A stretch of 64,000 bases of DNA from Panopea generosa (GCA_029582155.1 CM055901.1:3915982-3979981), one strand, 5' to 3'. Shown: positions 1 to 14,035, counted from the first letter of the stretch. Numbers and translations are program-made. Notes: generated by a model not told the origin, from the sequence alone.

Positions 1-1621
1 AAATGTCTATATTGTAACATAATGATAAATATCAAACTATTGTATTTTGTTTTATGTAAACAGCGGCGGATTAATGAATTCACTTTTGCGGGGCGTACAT
101 TTTCGACAGATTTTCATTATATAGGGACATGATATATATATAATTTTTATATATATATGATATATCATCATTTTAGAGAGGACATAAACTAAGTTTAAGG
201 TGATGGTAGTGTGGCTGTTGGGTGGGGTTGGGCGTGATAGAGATTTGATCTTTTTACGGATGCCGTACCCGGGGGTTTCAGCGCGTACTTGTGCCCCCTG
301 CTGGTTCCACTACTGATAACGGTTTAACGTCAGTGCGTTGACAAACACCACACGAATGATTAACAAAGAATTTAGTTGTCAATTATTATGTTCATAACCG
401 AATTACATTCATCGACCTTGGTTTGTAGTAAAACAAAACCATTGATTGTCAAACAAACAAAAAACACAAAACTTTGATTGAATGAAGTATTAGATAGCAT
501 TGTCTTTTGTTAAAAAGATCTCATTCGTGTATACGTTGTTGTAAATATGATTATATTTTTCATTACATATGTATTTAAAGACGAAAAGTTATTATGAAAT
601 CTATATTTCCGCATTTTATTTCTCTAATGTTATCTTTTAACAAACGTCTCCTGGGCTGTCATTCGTGGCAAATCTTACGATATATATTTCCATATAACCT
701 CTTGTATATAACCTGCGAAATTATCATTTAAACCAAATATAATGGTTGCTCATATGGTTGGGGTTTTTTTTTTTTTTTTCTGATGATTTGTAGAGATCTC
801 CCAGTTAGTTATTTTTTGATAAGTTTCACTTTTAAAAATAGTGAAATTATAAATGATAAGTTCAACGCCTTTAATCACAAAATAAAAATGAAAATGTGTA
901 TTTCAGTGAAATATCTGTTATATTTCACTCATGAATAATAAACTGCCCATTCTAACTCATAACTTCGCCACTTGAGATCTGCTCATTCGGTGAAATAAAA
1001 ACGATTTTTTCACACAAACCATATATTAATCTCTACTTAACAGTAACGATCGCACTTATTGAAAATGGAATGTTGGCTCAAAATCTCAAAGACCTTTTCT
1101 TTTCTAAAATAAGATACAAAGTATACTTCTCTCAATTAATGTAACATTAAGCTTTAAACTATTTGAACATGTGACAACAATTGTTTGCCATGATGAATCG
1201 AGGTCGTACAAAGTCTCGACTTAGGCACAATACGACTAGTGTATAAACATAATATGCTTTAGAATTCTGGTATCGTAATCTATGAAGCAAAGTTAATATT
1301 ATTCAAAGTGGTTATCAATACATGCGGTATGCCAATATATCGTATACTCCAGTAGATTACATTTATCGTCATTATGCACTCGTGTGTCCTGTTATTCGAT
1401 AATCAAATATTGACGAGTATGATATGTTTAATATGCTCTTCTCTACCAGATTATAGTTTGTTTAATTAAATTTGTATTGCCACTTAGCCCAAACTACGCT
1501 GCTTGTTTTAAGACTAAACATGGGTAACCAAAGTTACGTTGTTATCCCGATAAGCTGGCTGTCTGCTACCTAAGATAAGTTTAATAGTAAATACAATTAT
1601 GTTTGTTCTCTTTCTCGAGCC
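1..1621. other. AT-rich non-coding, nothing recognised
   Basis: There is a short TA-rich patch near 130-165 and a T run near 766-779. No exon or repeat could be supported. Confidence 0.6.
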
Positions 1622-1890
1622 GGGCCCGGTTAGCTCAGTCGGTAGCGATTTGACTATTAATCCAGGGGTCGTGAGTTCGAATCCCCGCCCAGCCACAGTC
1701 TCCGCGATGATTCATGTACGGCATTGCGTCTTATTGTCATTTGTCTTCCACCGCTGATTCAAAAGTTATCAGTTACTTGTGAAGATTAGTGTGCGCAAGT
1801 ACCGGTAAGCCTTCCAGGGTCCGAGGAAAGTATGGATGGGTTAACTGATCGTTTGTTAGCCATCGTTTTCATCAATCGACGCTAAATATT
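1622..1890 (+). mobile_element. tRNA-derived SINE (family 1)
   Basis: It begins with a tRNA-like head carrying an A box (GGTTAGCTCAGTCGGTAGCG) and a B box (GAGTTCGAATCCCC, 1674-1687). A conserved body follows (cagttacttgtgaag, later ccttccagggtccgagg), and it ends in gacgctaaatatt. Related copies in this window lie at 13786, 17283, 38441, 44938 and 59866, which shows it is dispersed rather than a working tRNA gene. Confidence 0.85.
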
Positions 1891-2415
1891 AAAATTAAAC
1901 AACTATTTTCCTAATTACAAAATGCTGTAACCAAAGTAATGTTACTGATATCCAAACTTCACTCTGTATAATAATGGACTCGTTTTTGTTTATATAAATT
2001 ATACGACATTGTTATCACAGTAACGTTGTTTCATTTATATACAATTTCCTTTATCTTTTTACCTTACCTTGCTACCCCATTTTCAATGTTCATATAACTC
2101 TATACTGCAGTATTATTACTCAATTTACATGGTATATTATCATGACTACACTGTATCGAGTTCTTCGTTTCAAGACTTGTTACCCAGGTTACGTTTTATA
2201 TCAACTAATACAGCTTAGTACCAGGCTTCTCATATCAACATGGGGCCTGAAAAGTATGCATAATTCAAAATTATAATATTCGTCTTGTTAAACACCACGT
2301 TTCGTTGTAGTTTTTAGAAATGTAGTTTTTAGTAGGCTAGTAGCGTTACAAAATTACACTACCAGCTTTGTTAAGTTTTTCATGTCTACATTACACTATC
2401 TAGTTTTATACAAAG
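1891..2415. other. AT-rich non-coding, nothing recognised
   Basis: No ORF, SINE or tandem structure; it ends where the satellite begins. Confidence 0.6.
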
Positions 2416-2439
2416 TTTGGTTGCTGCTCATATAAAATA

Positions 2440-4307
2440 TATCAGTTGTCTTCACTCACTCTATCGATACAGTACTCAGTTTACGCTTCTTATATCAAAA
2501 TTACTCTACCGATATTGTCCAGTACTCAGTTTACGTTTCTTATATCAAAATCACTCTACCGATATTGTCCAGTACTCAGTTTACGTTTCTTATATCAAAA
2601 TCACTCTAACGATATTGTCCAGTACTCAGTTTATGTTTCTTATATCAAAATCACTCTACCGATATTGTCCAGTACTCAGTTTACGTTTCTTGTATCAAAA
2701 TCACTCTACCGATATTGTCCAGTACTCAGTTTACGTTTCTTATATCAAAATCACTCTACCGATATTGTCCAGTACTCAGTTTACGTTTCTTATATCAAAA
2801 TCACTCTACCGATATTGTCCAGTACTCAGTTTACGTTGTTGCTTATATCAAAATCACTCTACCGATATTGTCCAGTACTCAGTTCACGTTCATGTTTATA
2901 TCAAACTTTGCCAGGACTATGTTTTAAACATAAAAACTAAACTACTTGTCTTGTTAAAGACAAAGTTAAGTTTCTGATATAAAAATTTGACCACTTGTCT
3001 TGTGCACGACTAAGTTACGTTTCCAATATCAAAATATGACCACTTGTCTTGTTCAGGAACTGAGTTACGTTTCCAATATCAAAATTTGATCACATGTCTT
3101 GTTCAGGATTGAGTTACGTTTCCAATATCAAAATTATACTAACTGGCTTGTTCAGGACTAAGATACGATGGTCATTGCAAAACCACATCATCTGCCCTGT
3201 TGTCCAATACCAAGTTAAGTTGTTTAAAGAAAACTAACATTTCATGTCTGGCTCAGTGTAAAGTAATAGTTTTTAAATCAAAATTACAGTACAAAGTAAT
3301 GCCATTCACATCAGAATGACACGAGCCGTCTTGTTCAGTACAACGTAATGCACTTCATATCAGAATAACGTGAGCCGTTTTGTTCAGTACAAAATACCTT
3401 CATTCATATCAACGTTATTCACATCAGATAACGCGAGATGTCTTGTTCAGTACAAAGTTACATCATTCATATCAGAATCACACAAGCGATATTGTTCAGT
3501 ACAAGTAATGCGATTCATATCAGAATTATGCGAGACGTCTTGTTCAGTACAAAGTAATATCATTCATATCAACGCCATTCAAATCGGAATTATGCGAGCC
3601 GTCTTGTTTAGTACAGAGAAACGTCATTCATATTAGAATGACCTGAGCCGTCTTGTCAATGCAAAGTCCACGCCATTCATATCAGAATAACATGAGACGT
3701 CTTGTTAAGTGCAAAGAAACGTCATTCGCATCAGAATTATGCTAGCCGTCTTGTTCTGTGCAAAGTTAGGTCATTCACATCAGAATTACGCGAGACGTCT
3801 TGTTCAGTACAAAGTAAAGTCATTCACATTAGAATTATGCAAAATGTCTTGTTCAGTGCAAAGTAACATCATTCACATCAGAATTACACGAGCCGTCTTG
3901 TTCAGTACAAAGTAATGCACTTCCTATCAGAATTACGTGAGCTATCTTGTTCAGTACAAAGTTACGTCATTCACATCAGAATTACGCGAGGCGGTTTGTT
4001 CAGTACAAAATAACACATTCACATCAGAATTACAAGAGACGTCTTGTTCAGTAAAAAGTAAAGGCATTCACATTAGAATTATGCAAGATGTCTTGATCAT
4101 TGCAAGAAGCTTCCTCGCTTGACGCTCAGCATTTAGAGGAGAGTTCTAGGTCTGGTCGGCCCGGTGTCAGTATAATGTGACTGGGTGGGGTATCATACCA
4201 TGTGTCTGCGGCATGGCACTTCAGTGTGACAGCGCTTATAATACTGCCTCAAGTAGACATTGTCGCGGTATGACTGAAAAATTGTTGAAAGCGACGCTAA
4301 ACACCAT

Positions 4308-4339
<32 letters not shown>

Positions 4340-6560
4340 TGTTCATTGCAAAGTAATGTCATTCACATTAGAATTACACGAGCTGTCTTGTTCAGTACAA
4401 AGTAATGTCATTCATATCAACGTCATTCACATCAGATAACATGAGACGTCTTGTTCAGTACAAAGTAACGTTGTTAATATCAGAATTACATAAGCTATCT
4501 TGTTCTATACAAAGTAACATAATTTATATCAGAATAAAGCGAGACGTCTTGTTCAGTACAGTGTAACATCATTCATATCAGAATTATACGAGAAGTCTTG
4601 TTCAGTACAAAGTAATGTGATTGATATCAGAATTACACTAAACGTCTTGTTCAGTACAAAGTTACTTCATTCACATGAGAATTACGTGAGACGTCTTATT
4701 CAGTACAAAGTAACGTCATTCATATCAACGCCATTCATATCAGAATTATGCAAGTCAAGATGAAGTATAAAGTAACATCATTCATATCAAAATGACACAA
4801 GCCGTCTTGTTCAGAACAGAGAAACGTCATTCATATCAGAACTACGTGAGCCATCTTGCTCAGTACAGAGTAACGCCATTCATATAAGAATGACCCAAGT
4901 CATCTTGTTCAGTGCAAAATAACGCAATTCATATCAGTATTACACGAGACGTCTTGTTCAGTGCAAAGTAACGTCATTCACATTAGAATTACAAGAGATG
5001 TCTTGTTCAGTACAAAGTAACGTCATTCACATCAGATTTACGCGAGCCATCTTGTTCAGTGTAAAGTTATGTCATTCACATCAGAATTACGCGAGACTGC
5101 TTGTGCAGTACAAAAAAACGCATTCACATCAGAATTAGCGAGACGTCTTGTTCAGTACAAAGTAAAGTCATTCACATTAGAATTATGCAAGATGTCTTGT
5201 TCATTGCAAAGTAACGTCATTTATATCAACGTCATTCACATCAGATAACATGAAACGTCTTGTTCAGTACAAAGTAACGTTGTTCATATCAGAATAACAC
5301 AACCCATCTTGTTCTATACAAAGTAACATAATTCATATCAGAACAACGCGAGACGTCTTGTTCAGTACAGAGTAACATCATTCATATCAGAATTATACGA
5401 GACATATTGTTCAGTACAAAGAAACGTCATTCATATCAGAATAATACGAGATGTCTTGTTCATTACAAAGTAACGTCATTCATATCAGTTTTATGCGAGA
5501 TGTCTTGTTCAGTACAAAGACAGGTCATTCACATCAGAATTACGTGAGCCGTCTTGTTAGTCCAAAAAATGTCATTCGTATCAGAATTACGCGAGCTGTC
5601 TTGATCATTACAAAGTAACGTCATTCATATTATAATTACGCGAGATGTCTTGTTCAGTACAAAGTAAGGTCATTCATATCAGAATTATGCAATATGTATA
5701 TGTATAGTATAAAGTTACGTCATTCATATCAGAATTATGCAAGCCATCTATGTCCAGTACAAAGTTACGTCATTCATATCAGAATTATGCGAGCTGCCTT
5801 GATCAGTACAAAGTAATGTCATTCATATCAGAATTTTGCAAGCTGTCTTTGTTCAGTCCAAAGTAACGTCATTCACATCAGAATTACGTAAGCCGTCTTG
5901 TTTAGTCCAAAGAAATGTCATTCATATCAGAATTACGCGAGCTGTCATATTCAGTACAATGTAATGTCATTCACATCAGATAACGCGAGCTGTCTTGTGC
6001 AGTACAAAGTAATGTCATTCATATCAGAATTATGCAAGCCGTCTATGTTCAGTACAAAGTAACGTCATTCATATCAGATAACACGAGCTGCCTTGTTCAG
6101 TACAATGTTACGTCATTCATATCAGAATTACGCGAGCCGTTTTGCTCAGTACAAAGTAACGTCATTCACTTCACGAGACGTCTTGTTCAGTACAAAGTAA
6201 CGTTATTCATATCAGAATTATGCGAGACGTCTTGTTCAGTGCAATGTAACGCCATTCACATCAGAATTACGTGAGCTGTTTTGTTCAGTACAAAGACTTC
6301 AGTACGAAGTACCCTATCTGCCTTGATTAGTATTTAGTTACGTTTTTCACATCATTGAAATCTTTTCCAGTTCTAAGCAACGTTTTAGGTCACATCACAG
6401 TATCTGCCTTATTCAGTATCAGTAATGTCTTTCATATCAAAATAACTTTATCTGCATTCTTCAATACAGATAATGTCATTACGCTCTCTGCCTTAATCAG
6501 TACAAAATTACGTTTTTCATATAAAGATTATACTGCATGTCTTGATCAGTAAGAAGTTTC
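2440..6560. repeat. Large 49/50-bp satellite array
   Basis: 2440-2905 is a homogeneous 50-bp unit (gtccagtactcagtttacgt then ttcttatatcaaaatcactc). From about 2950 to 6560 the unit is a diverged 49-bp relative (cttgttcagtacaaagtaac then gtcattcatatcagaattac). Both align, so this is one array with a young and an old part, interrupted by a SINE at 4107-4338. ORFs here are by-products of the repeat. Confidence 0.9.
4107..4338 (+). mobile_element. SINE-like insertion with (CAA)n tail inside the 49-bp satellite
   Basis: This stretch interrupts the satellite and ends in gttgaaagcgacgctaaacaccatac plus a CAA run, a 3' end common in bivalve SINEs. The flanks ttgatcattgcaag (before) and ttgttcattgcaaag (after) look like a target-site duplication of about 13 bp with one difference. 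Confidence 0.65.
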
Positions 6561-6740
6561 ATTTTGTGAAGCGGCATTTCACTGTCTGTCTTATATAGTA
6601 CCAAGCAACCTCTTCAATACCAAAACTACATCACATGCCTTTTATATTTTAACAACGTCTTCCATACCAAAATTACATTGTACAGTACCAAGTTTCATTT
6701 TACTGGTTTGTAAAAAAGCATCTTGCTCATGTCGAAACTG

Positions 6741-7175
6741 TAGGGCCTATCCGGGGTGTGGTTGGGGGTACTCCCTATATCTTGGTTAGTACTTATGTGC
6801 CGCGGTTTTGACCCCTGGTTTTAAACATATGATGTAGAGTTTTGACCCCTATTTCTTTCGCATATTGCGAAGTCGTTCTGGACACATAATGACACCTTAT
6901 TCAATCCGGGGAACAATCCCCTCCTGCCTAGGAATTCCAGGCTATGAACCCCTTGGCTTTTATTCTTTATGAAATTTGAGAGCTTATGCCATTATGTAGA
7001 CAAGGTTTTATTTTGAAAGTAGAGTTTCGATCACAATATTTGGTTTGAATGTAGAGTTTTTGACCCCCCAAATTTTAGGCTGCAATGCAGAGTTTGTGTC
7101 AATGTTTTAAGTTTACAGGTCACATATGTACCCCTTTTCAGGTCAATTGCCCCCACCCCCGGGGGCCTATCACCT
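6741..7175. repeat. Unclassified GC-richer interspersed repeat
   Basis: The stretch carries repeated phrases (tgtagagttttgacccctat and variants) and is bounded by similar direct phrases (gggcctatccggggtgtgg near the left, cccccgggggcctatcacc near the right). No ORF of interest. Possibly a transposon remnant. Confidence 0.4.
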
Positions 7176-7795
7176 GCATTTTCACCAGGAACTAAATTTA
7201 GATTGTTACAAATGGTTTCAAAACAAAATGATTTAACTAAAATACAGTGATCAGTGACGCAACGGTTCAGGAAGGAACAGAAAAGATCCGGAAGTTGCGC
7301 AATCTTAAACAATATCGGGTCTTTGATTTATACACACAAATGATCGTTAAAATTCTCCCACGCGTGAGAGTTCGCTATCGCCTGATTCACAGCGCTATCA
7401 AGTGCATTAGATACATAACACTTTACGCGATTTAACCTGTCATATTCCCGTTGTATTAAACTAATCTTGTATGATAATACGTCCTTTAAAATTGAAACGC
7501 TTCCTTTTGTGTGATTGTGACAAGTTGAATAGCTCTTCAAATGTTTATTGTGTGAGAGATTATGTTCGGACACGATAAATACGTATTAAATAGCATTGCT
7601 GTCTTATCTGATGTAAGTTTCAAATATCGTATATTTCCCATTACGATTTTTAAATGTAGATTTAATAAATATTATAGAAAATAATAAATAAGCCAAGAAA
7701 CCTAGGTGTTGCTCATCATTTATGACATTTTTATCTAATGCATCACGGGGTGGGGGTGCCCAGGGCTTAGTGAGGGCCAGTGTGTGTATCAGTGT
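7176..7795. other. Non-coding, nothing recognised
   Basis: Open frames of 60-90 codons overlap on both strands without splice context or recognisable motifs. Confidence 0.5.
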
Positions 7796-7845
7796 ATGGA
7801 TGGATGGATGGATGGATGGATGGATGGATGGATGGATGGATGGAT
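7796..7845. repeat. (GGAT)n microsatellite
   Basis: An uninterrupted GGAT tract of about 50 bp. Confidence 0.95.
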
Positions 7846-7878
7846 TATTATTGATATTGATCTACATAACATCGAACG

Positions 7879-7932
7879 TGTGATAAGTTGTTATTATAAC
7901 TTGCTTCACATCGATGGTAAAATAAATAAGTA
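7879..7932 (+). mobile_element. SINE family 2 3'-end fragment
   Basis: Only the tail block (tataacttgcttcacatcga, then aataaataag) remains. It lies just after a GGAT tetranucleotide tract. Confidence 0.45.
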
Positions 7933-8454
7933 TGCCCATTATAACTTAATATGGTAGTTAACGACTTAAAAAACGTTGATGTATAATTTTTTTTATTTTT
8001 TTTTGTATTGGACTACATGGTTGGAAACTTTTACCCAATTTTAGTAACGTCAAATAAAATTATGTAATGTCACATTAGTTTAACGTCAACATGTATTTAT
8101 ATATTTAATGCAACATTTGTGCTAGATTACTATTGGAACATAGCAACAACGTGAATGTTAGACATTTACACTTTTACCGATACATAATTTATGATTTTAT
8201 ATTACATATATTGCTCGTGTTACCGATTTTTTTGTTTTGCATTGTGTATATCCCATCCATGCATATTCTTTATTGTTTTGACCCCTTTCCATTACCCACA
8301 ATGCAACAAACATGTCTACAACATTCAGAATTTTGGTTAGGTGCGGGGTGATGGGCGAAATATTTAACAGAGTTTCTTTTAGATAAAAAAATGTTGCCAA
8401 TAAACACGATTTTGTGAATCCCAACAGGCCAATAAAACATGTACCCCTTTAATT

Positions 8455-8600
8455 AAGTCACGGCTATATGGGATGACCTTTAGCTAGACACATTTTCCGC
8501 ATATGCTAAGTACTATGGGTTCTACCCAGGAACGTTTCGAGCATGGTTTGTGTAAGTTGCAATAGCTTGTTTCATTATCGTAGCGACAAAAATATCTCTT
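8455..8600 (+). mobile_element. SINE family 2 fragment (3' part)
   Basis: It contains cattttccgcatatgctaag, gttctacccaggaacg and the 3' block gcaatagcttgtttcattatcg of family 2, without a tRNA head. Confidence 0.6.
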
Positions 8601-9300
8601 TCCAATCAGTTGTCTTGTGTAACATGCTATCGCATTCAAAATAAATGAAAACACAGATAAACATGTTTAAAAAAACGTTTCGTTCGTTAAATATGCGCAA
8701 CGTTTAACTTTATTAAAGTCAGGTAGTGCAATCCTTTTTCGATCATTTGATATTTTACTGAAAACTTAATAATCAACAATTCCGAATTCAAAGACAAAAT
8801 AGATTTTTCCTATATCACACAAGTGCAGTTCACGTTACGTTAAACCCTCATGGTTATGAAAAGAGAAAAAAGCATTGAAAGCAAAGGTCAAATTGGGTCA
8901 TGAGTAAAAATGTTCTCAATGAACGAATATACAAGACCAAAGAAGAAATACACCAGTATGTCTTTCAGTGGCGAGGTATTTAGTTTCAAAAATGTAACAC
9001 CTACAAATGAGATAGAACGCAATCAGAGGGTCTACCATTAACTTCTTTCAAAGAATGTACGATTGGACAAATTAAAATAATTGTTCCCATTTAAAAATAC
9101 AATGTTAATAAGATTTGTTTCTATTTATATAGACTCAGTACTGAAGGTACTGAATGACGAGGTAATGAATCAGAGAGTATGCAATTAAGTCTTGCGGTTC
9201 AAATAAAGTATGCCGAGATTGAAAAATGAGACGTTAATTGTGTTCAGATTGTTTCAGTCTGTTACTTGAAAGAAAGGCTAGGACCCCGTTAAATATTAGT
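8601..9300. other. Non-coding, nothing recognised
   Basis: AT-rich sequence between two SINE copies. Confidence 0.55.
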
Positions 9301-9480
9301 GTGGAGCATGTGGTCCAGTAGTAGAGCATCGGATCTATGATCGGAGGATCGTGGGTTGATCCTCCGCTATGTGTGGTGTCCTTGAGCAAGACACTTTATC
9401 AGCATATATGCTTAATAATGGTTCTGCCCAGGAAGATTCAAGCATGGTTTATATAAGCTGTAATTGATTTAAAATAAAAA
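9301..9480 (+). mobile_element. tRNA-derived SINE (family 2)
   Basis: It has a tRNA-like head with gtggtccagtagtagagcat and a B-box-like gtgggttgatcctc. The conserved middle is ccttgagcaagacactttatc, then gttctgcccaggaagat, and it ends in an AT-rich tail. Copies lie at 27231 and 44148 and fragments at 7879, 8455, 17628 and 24045. Confidence 0.8.
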
Positions 9481-9714
9481 TTAATAATTTTCAATAAATC
9501 ATCATGAAAACACATAATTCATCGAAACTACTCAGGGTACATGGCAGAAGCCTGTTCAAGCTTTAAATGAAATTAAATAACGTTTTTGTTTTAACGAGCA
9601 ATTTTTAATTACGGTGTTTTTATTTAGTACCTTTTGAAATGTTCACATAATGGTATAATATAGTTTAGATACTAGTATATGATAGACATATAGTATTTGC
9701 CATCGAGATATCTA

Positions 9715-10625
9715 TCACATATATGCTTGCTATCCAGATATTTGTCAGGTATAAATTTGTCATCCAGATATTACTTATCAATATATTTGTCATCCAGATA
9801 ATTGCCATGCATATATTTGCCATCCAGATAATTGCCATGTATATATTTGTCATCCAGATAATTGCCATATATATATTTGTCATCCAGATAATTGCCATGT
9901 ATATATTTGTCATCCAGATATTTGTCATGCATATATTTGCCATCTAGATATTTGCCATATATATATTTGCCATCCAGATATTTGCCATATATATATATTT
10001 GCCATACAGATATTTGCCATGTATATATTTGTCATCCAGATATTTGCCATGCATATATTTGCCATCTAGATACTTGCCATATATATATTTGTCATCCAGA
10101 TAATTGCCATGTATATATTTGTCATCCAGATATTTGTCATGCATATATTTGCCATCTAGATATTTGCCATATATATATTTGCCATCCAGATATTTGCCAT
10201 ATATATATCTACCATACAGATATTTGCCATGTATATATTTGTCATCCAGATATTTGCCATGCATATATTTGCCATCTAGATATTTGCCATATATATATTT
10301 GCCATCCAGATATTTGCCATGTATATATTTACCATACAGATATTCATTTGTCATGTATATATTTGCCATCTATATATTTGCCATATATAAACTTGCCATC
10401 CAAATATTTACCATGTATATATTTGCCATACTGATATTTGCCATGCATGTATTTCATATCTAGATATTTGCCATATATATATTTGCCATCCAGATATTTG
10501 CCATGTTTATATTTGCCATCTAGATATTTCTCCTCTATATATTTGCCTCTAGCTATTATCCAGACTTTTGCCATGTATATATTTGCCATCCAGATTTTTG
10601 CCATGTATATATGTGCCGTTTACAT
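9715..10625. repeat. 30-bp minisatellite (paired 15-bp halves)
   Basis: The unit is atttgccatgtatatatttg then ccatccagat. The two 15-bp halves are themselves similar, so the array arose from a 15-bp ancestor. Open frames on both strands are by-products of a period divisible by three. Confidence 0.93.
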
Positions 10626-10716
10626 GCGTGCCATATTTTTATATTTGACATCAACTGGATAACTGTTTATCAATCAGTAACACAAGATAAGTCTACGTGT
10701 TTTATTTATTTTACAG

Positions 10717-10737
10717 TGAGGAACAAGGACTAGATGA
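10717..10737 (+). CDS. Possible 21-nt microexon of the gene ending at 18695
   Basis: A pyrimidine-rich tract plus acag ends at 10716 and a gtaagg donor starts at 10738. Read in phase 2, the 21 nt encode E-E-Q-G-L-D and two bases (GA) that the first base of the exon at 18149 completes to Glu. Acidic composition and exact phase fit make it plausible. Its size and its position between two minisatellites make chance possible. Confidence 0.3.
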
Positions 10738-10849
10738 GTAAGGCGTGTTTTGTCTATATATTCACCAAAACGTGTATTAATACTCACCATCTGAATAACT
10801 CACATGTCATTGTGCACATGTTATACATTAATATGCACCTTATATTTGT

Positions 10850-11560
10850 ATCTAACTCATACTGATGTTGTGCCCGATACAGCCACCTACCGTATGTGTC
10901 AGGGCCAGTATGTGTATATTTGTATCTAGAACTCATACTGATGTTGTGCCCGATACAGCCACCTACCGTATGTATCAGGGCCAGTATGTGTATATTTGTA
11001 TCTAGACCTCATACTGATGTTGTGCCCAATACAGCCACCTGCCGTATGTGTCAGGGCCAGTATGTGTATATTTGTATCTAGAACTCATACTGATGTTGTG
11101 CCCGATACAGCCACCTACCGTATGTGTCAGGGCCAGTATGTGTATATTTGTATCTAGACCTCATACTGATGTTGTGCCCGATACAACCACCTACCGTATG
11201 TGTCAGGGCCAGTATGTGTATATTTGTATCTAGAACTTATACTGATGTTGTGCCCGATACAACCACCTACCGTATGTGTCAGGGCCAGTTTGTGTATATT
11301 TGTATCTAGAACTCATACTGATGCTGTGCCCGATACAGCCACCTACCGTATGTGTCAGGGCCAGTATGTGTATATTTGTATCTAGAACTCATACTGATGT
11401 CTTGCCCGATACAGCCACCTGCCGTATGTATCAGGGCCAGTATGTGTATATTTGTATCTAGAACTCATACTGATGCTGTGCCCGATACAGCCACCTACCG
11501 TATGTGTCAGGGCCAGTATGTGTATCTAGAACTCATACTGGTGTTAGGGCAAGTGTTTGT
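10850..11560. repeat. 76-bp minisatellite, about nine units
   Basis: The unit begins actcatactgatgttgtgcc and contains tgtcagggccagtatgtgta. Copies are highly similar, suggesting recent amplification. Confidence 0.93.
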
Positions 11561-11749
11561 ATCTTATTAGTCACGTGGCAGTAGCAAATATATAAATCAC
11601 TGCTTCTACAATGGCGCCAAGTATACCGTGCTGACAGTATGGTACCCGGCAAAAACCCATTATTTAGGACGGAGTGTTCCCAAATATGCATTACTACTTA
11701 TGTCAAGGCGCCAAATATATATCTTTATTAACCTCATAATACCAAATAT

Positions 11750-12350
11750 TTATCGCTAATAACTTCATGGTACCAAGTATTCACCATTAATTCCTTCATT
11801 ACATTAATTACTATTGACATAATGAATAATATGTACAAGTCTGAAATAAAATATCTGTTCTGTTCTGTTCATAATTGTACCGAATATGTCGTGTACTACT
11901 GTCATGCGTGTACCAAATATGTCGTGTATTACTGTCATGCGTGTACCAAATATGCCGTGTACAAATATCCATTACTATTGACATAATTGTACCAAATATG
12001 TCGTGTACTACTGACATAATTGTTCCAAATATTCATTACTATTGACATAATTGTTCCAAATATATCGTATACTACTGACATACTTGTACCAAATATGTCA
12101 TGTACTACTGACAAAATTGTTCCAATATTCTTTACTACAGACATAATTTTTCCAAATATGTCGTGTACTACTGACATAATTGTTCCAAATATTCATTACT
12201 ATTGACATAATTGTACCAAATACGTCGTGTACTACTGACATAATTGTACCAATGGGTTGTGTATTACTGAAATAATTGTACCAAATATGTCGTGTACTAC
12301 TGAAATAATTGAACCTATGTCGCGTACTACCGACAACATGATACAAACGA
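11750..12350. repeat. 31-33-bp minisatellite, diverged
   Basis: The unit is tgacataattgtaccaaata then tgtcgtgtactac, with length variants and decay toward both ends. Confidence 0.88.
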
Positions 12351-13785
12351 TTTAATCATTACTGTCTTCATGGTACTTAATACTGCTATCACTACTTACC
12401 ACGTGATACTAAATTCACATCACCATTGACAACATATATCACCACTTATATAACAGTACCATAATACATCGCTATTTGTAAACATGTTGGTACCAAATAA
12501 ATGAACGCCCATTATATTGCATGATCGCCTGTTTGTTTTGCTCCCGGTTTTGCGTCCCGATTCCTAATTAACAATTATTTACGTGTGTATGTATATGATC
12601 AAAATTAATAAATCCTGACAACTTATGTTTTTATCCATATGTTTAATCGTCATAAACGCCACGGTACCATATAACTTATAAATTACTACTTACAAAAATA
12701 GACTTAATTATTTTCATATTACGATGTTTGTAATGTTAATATTGACCTTTATAATGCTTTAGATATTAAAATATTTGAATAAATATTAAATGCAATGATC
12801 TTGCGAAATCATTGGAAATGTTTGACGTATTAACGTTGTCTCTTATAGACAGATTCAGATAACTAGATCTACAATGTTTCTCTTAATGAAATAACTTTTT
12901 GGTTTAATAATGTTCTAGAGTCGAATCAAATTTCCTTTATGGTAACATAACGCAATCAACTATAAAAGCCATATTAATGTAATTTTCTTTCAATACTTCT
13001 TGATATTTGACATGTTTAATACTTATATATCATTCATCAGAAAATGATTTTGACAGAGCGAGTAGTATGACTTCTCTAGTATGTATCAGTTCCATATAAA
13101 ACAGGTACTTTGAAACATAACTCCTTCAGAAATTATAGATTAATTGATTCCGTATATCGTGGAAGACTGTTGAGAGGAATTCCAATCATGTTTGGTGAAT
13201 GTACGTTGCTATCCACATGTTTATATCAGCAGTTAGGGCACGTTTTATCCTTTTAACGATGTGCGTGTATAAAGAAATAATTAATCACCATATTGTTATG
13301 TATGTTATTGGGCGGATCAGGATATTAAGTCGGGGGAGCGGGGAGTGGAAAGGGTCGGGAATTCAATACAGAGTCATAGTTTTCTTCGAATTTTAGATAA
13401 AACACTGTGAGGGAGCAGATTTAAGCATGTTCACAATACCCACTGAAACATGTACACTTTGGGCAATTTGGAGATCCTATGGCGGGACCGAACCAACTGT
13501 TGTTCCGTATTTAGATCCGCTCAGTGGCCTACAAGTGTATTATGATATGTTTATTTTTTATGTACATTTATGTGACTATAATTGGAAATAATTTGTTCGC
13601 CGTTTATTATGTATTGATTCATTTGACGATCTCGGAGTAGAATGTTGTAATGATACTCTTCGACAGATGAATAATTAAATTGAACATGGAGAACATTGTG
13701 AAGCATATTAATTTATGTGATGACTGCAGAATTCGTGGTAACTAAAACAATCTGTAAACATCATGTCTTCAAAATATTTCTGTTT
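12351..13785. other. AT-rich non-coding, nothing recognised
   Basis: No supported exon. The 65-codon ORF at 13199-13396 has no features. Confidence 0.55.
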
Positions 13786-14035
13786 TCCGGGTCCGGTCAC
13801 AATCTAGGAGTCGTGAGTTCGAATCCCCACCCGGTCACATTCTCCGTGCGAATTCGCATACGACATTGTATATTGTTATCATTCGTCTCTGGTTCAGTTG
13901 GGAAAGTTATTTGCGAAGATGGGTGTGCTCTAGTATTGGTTAACCTTCAAGGATACCGGGAAAGAGTGGTTATGTTATCTGATCGTATGTTAGCCCTCGA
14001 TGACATAAAAAGACGTTAACTATTCAGTCCATCAA
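13786..14035 (+). mobile_element. SINE family 1, head partly deleted
   Basis: It has the B box GAGTTCGAATCCCC and the shared body (gttggttaaccttcaaggataccgg), but the A box is lost. It ends near gacataaaaagacgttaac. Confidence 0.75.

Noticed and set aside
1622-1697. Functional tRNA gene
   Set aside because: It has A and B boxes, but the acceptor stem pairs poorly and the sequence continues into a SINE body that recurs across the window.
2417-6274. ORFs of 60-186 codons in the 49/50-bp satellite
   Set aside because: Overlapping frames of the same repeat all stay open together, with no start or splice context and no conserved protein feature.
9665-11570. ORFs in the 30-bp and 76-bp arrays
   Set aside because: Pure products of tandem repetition on both strands.
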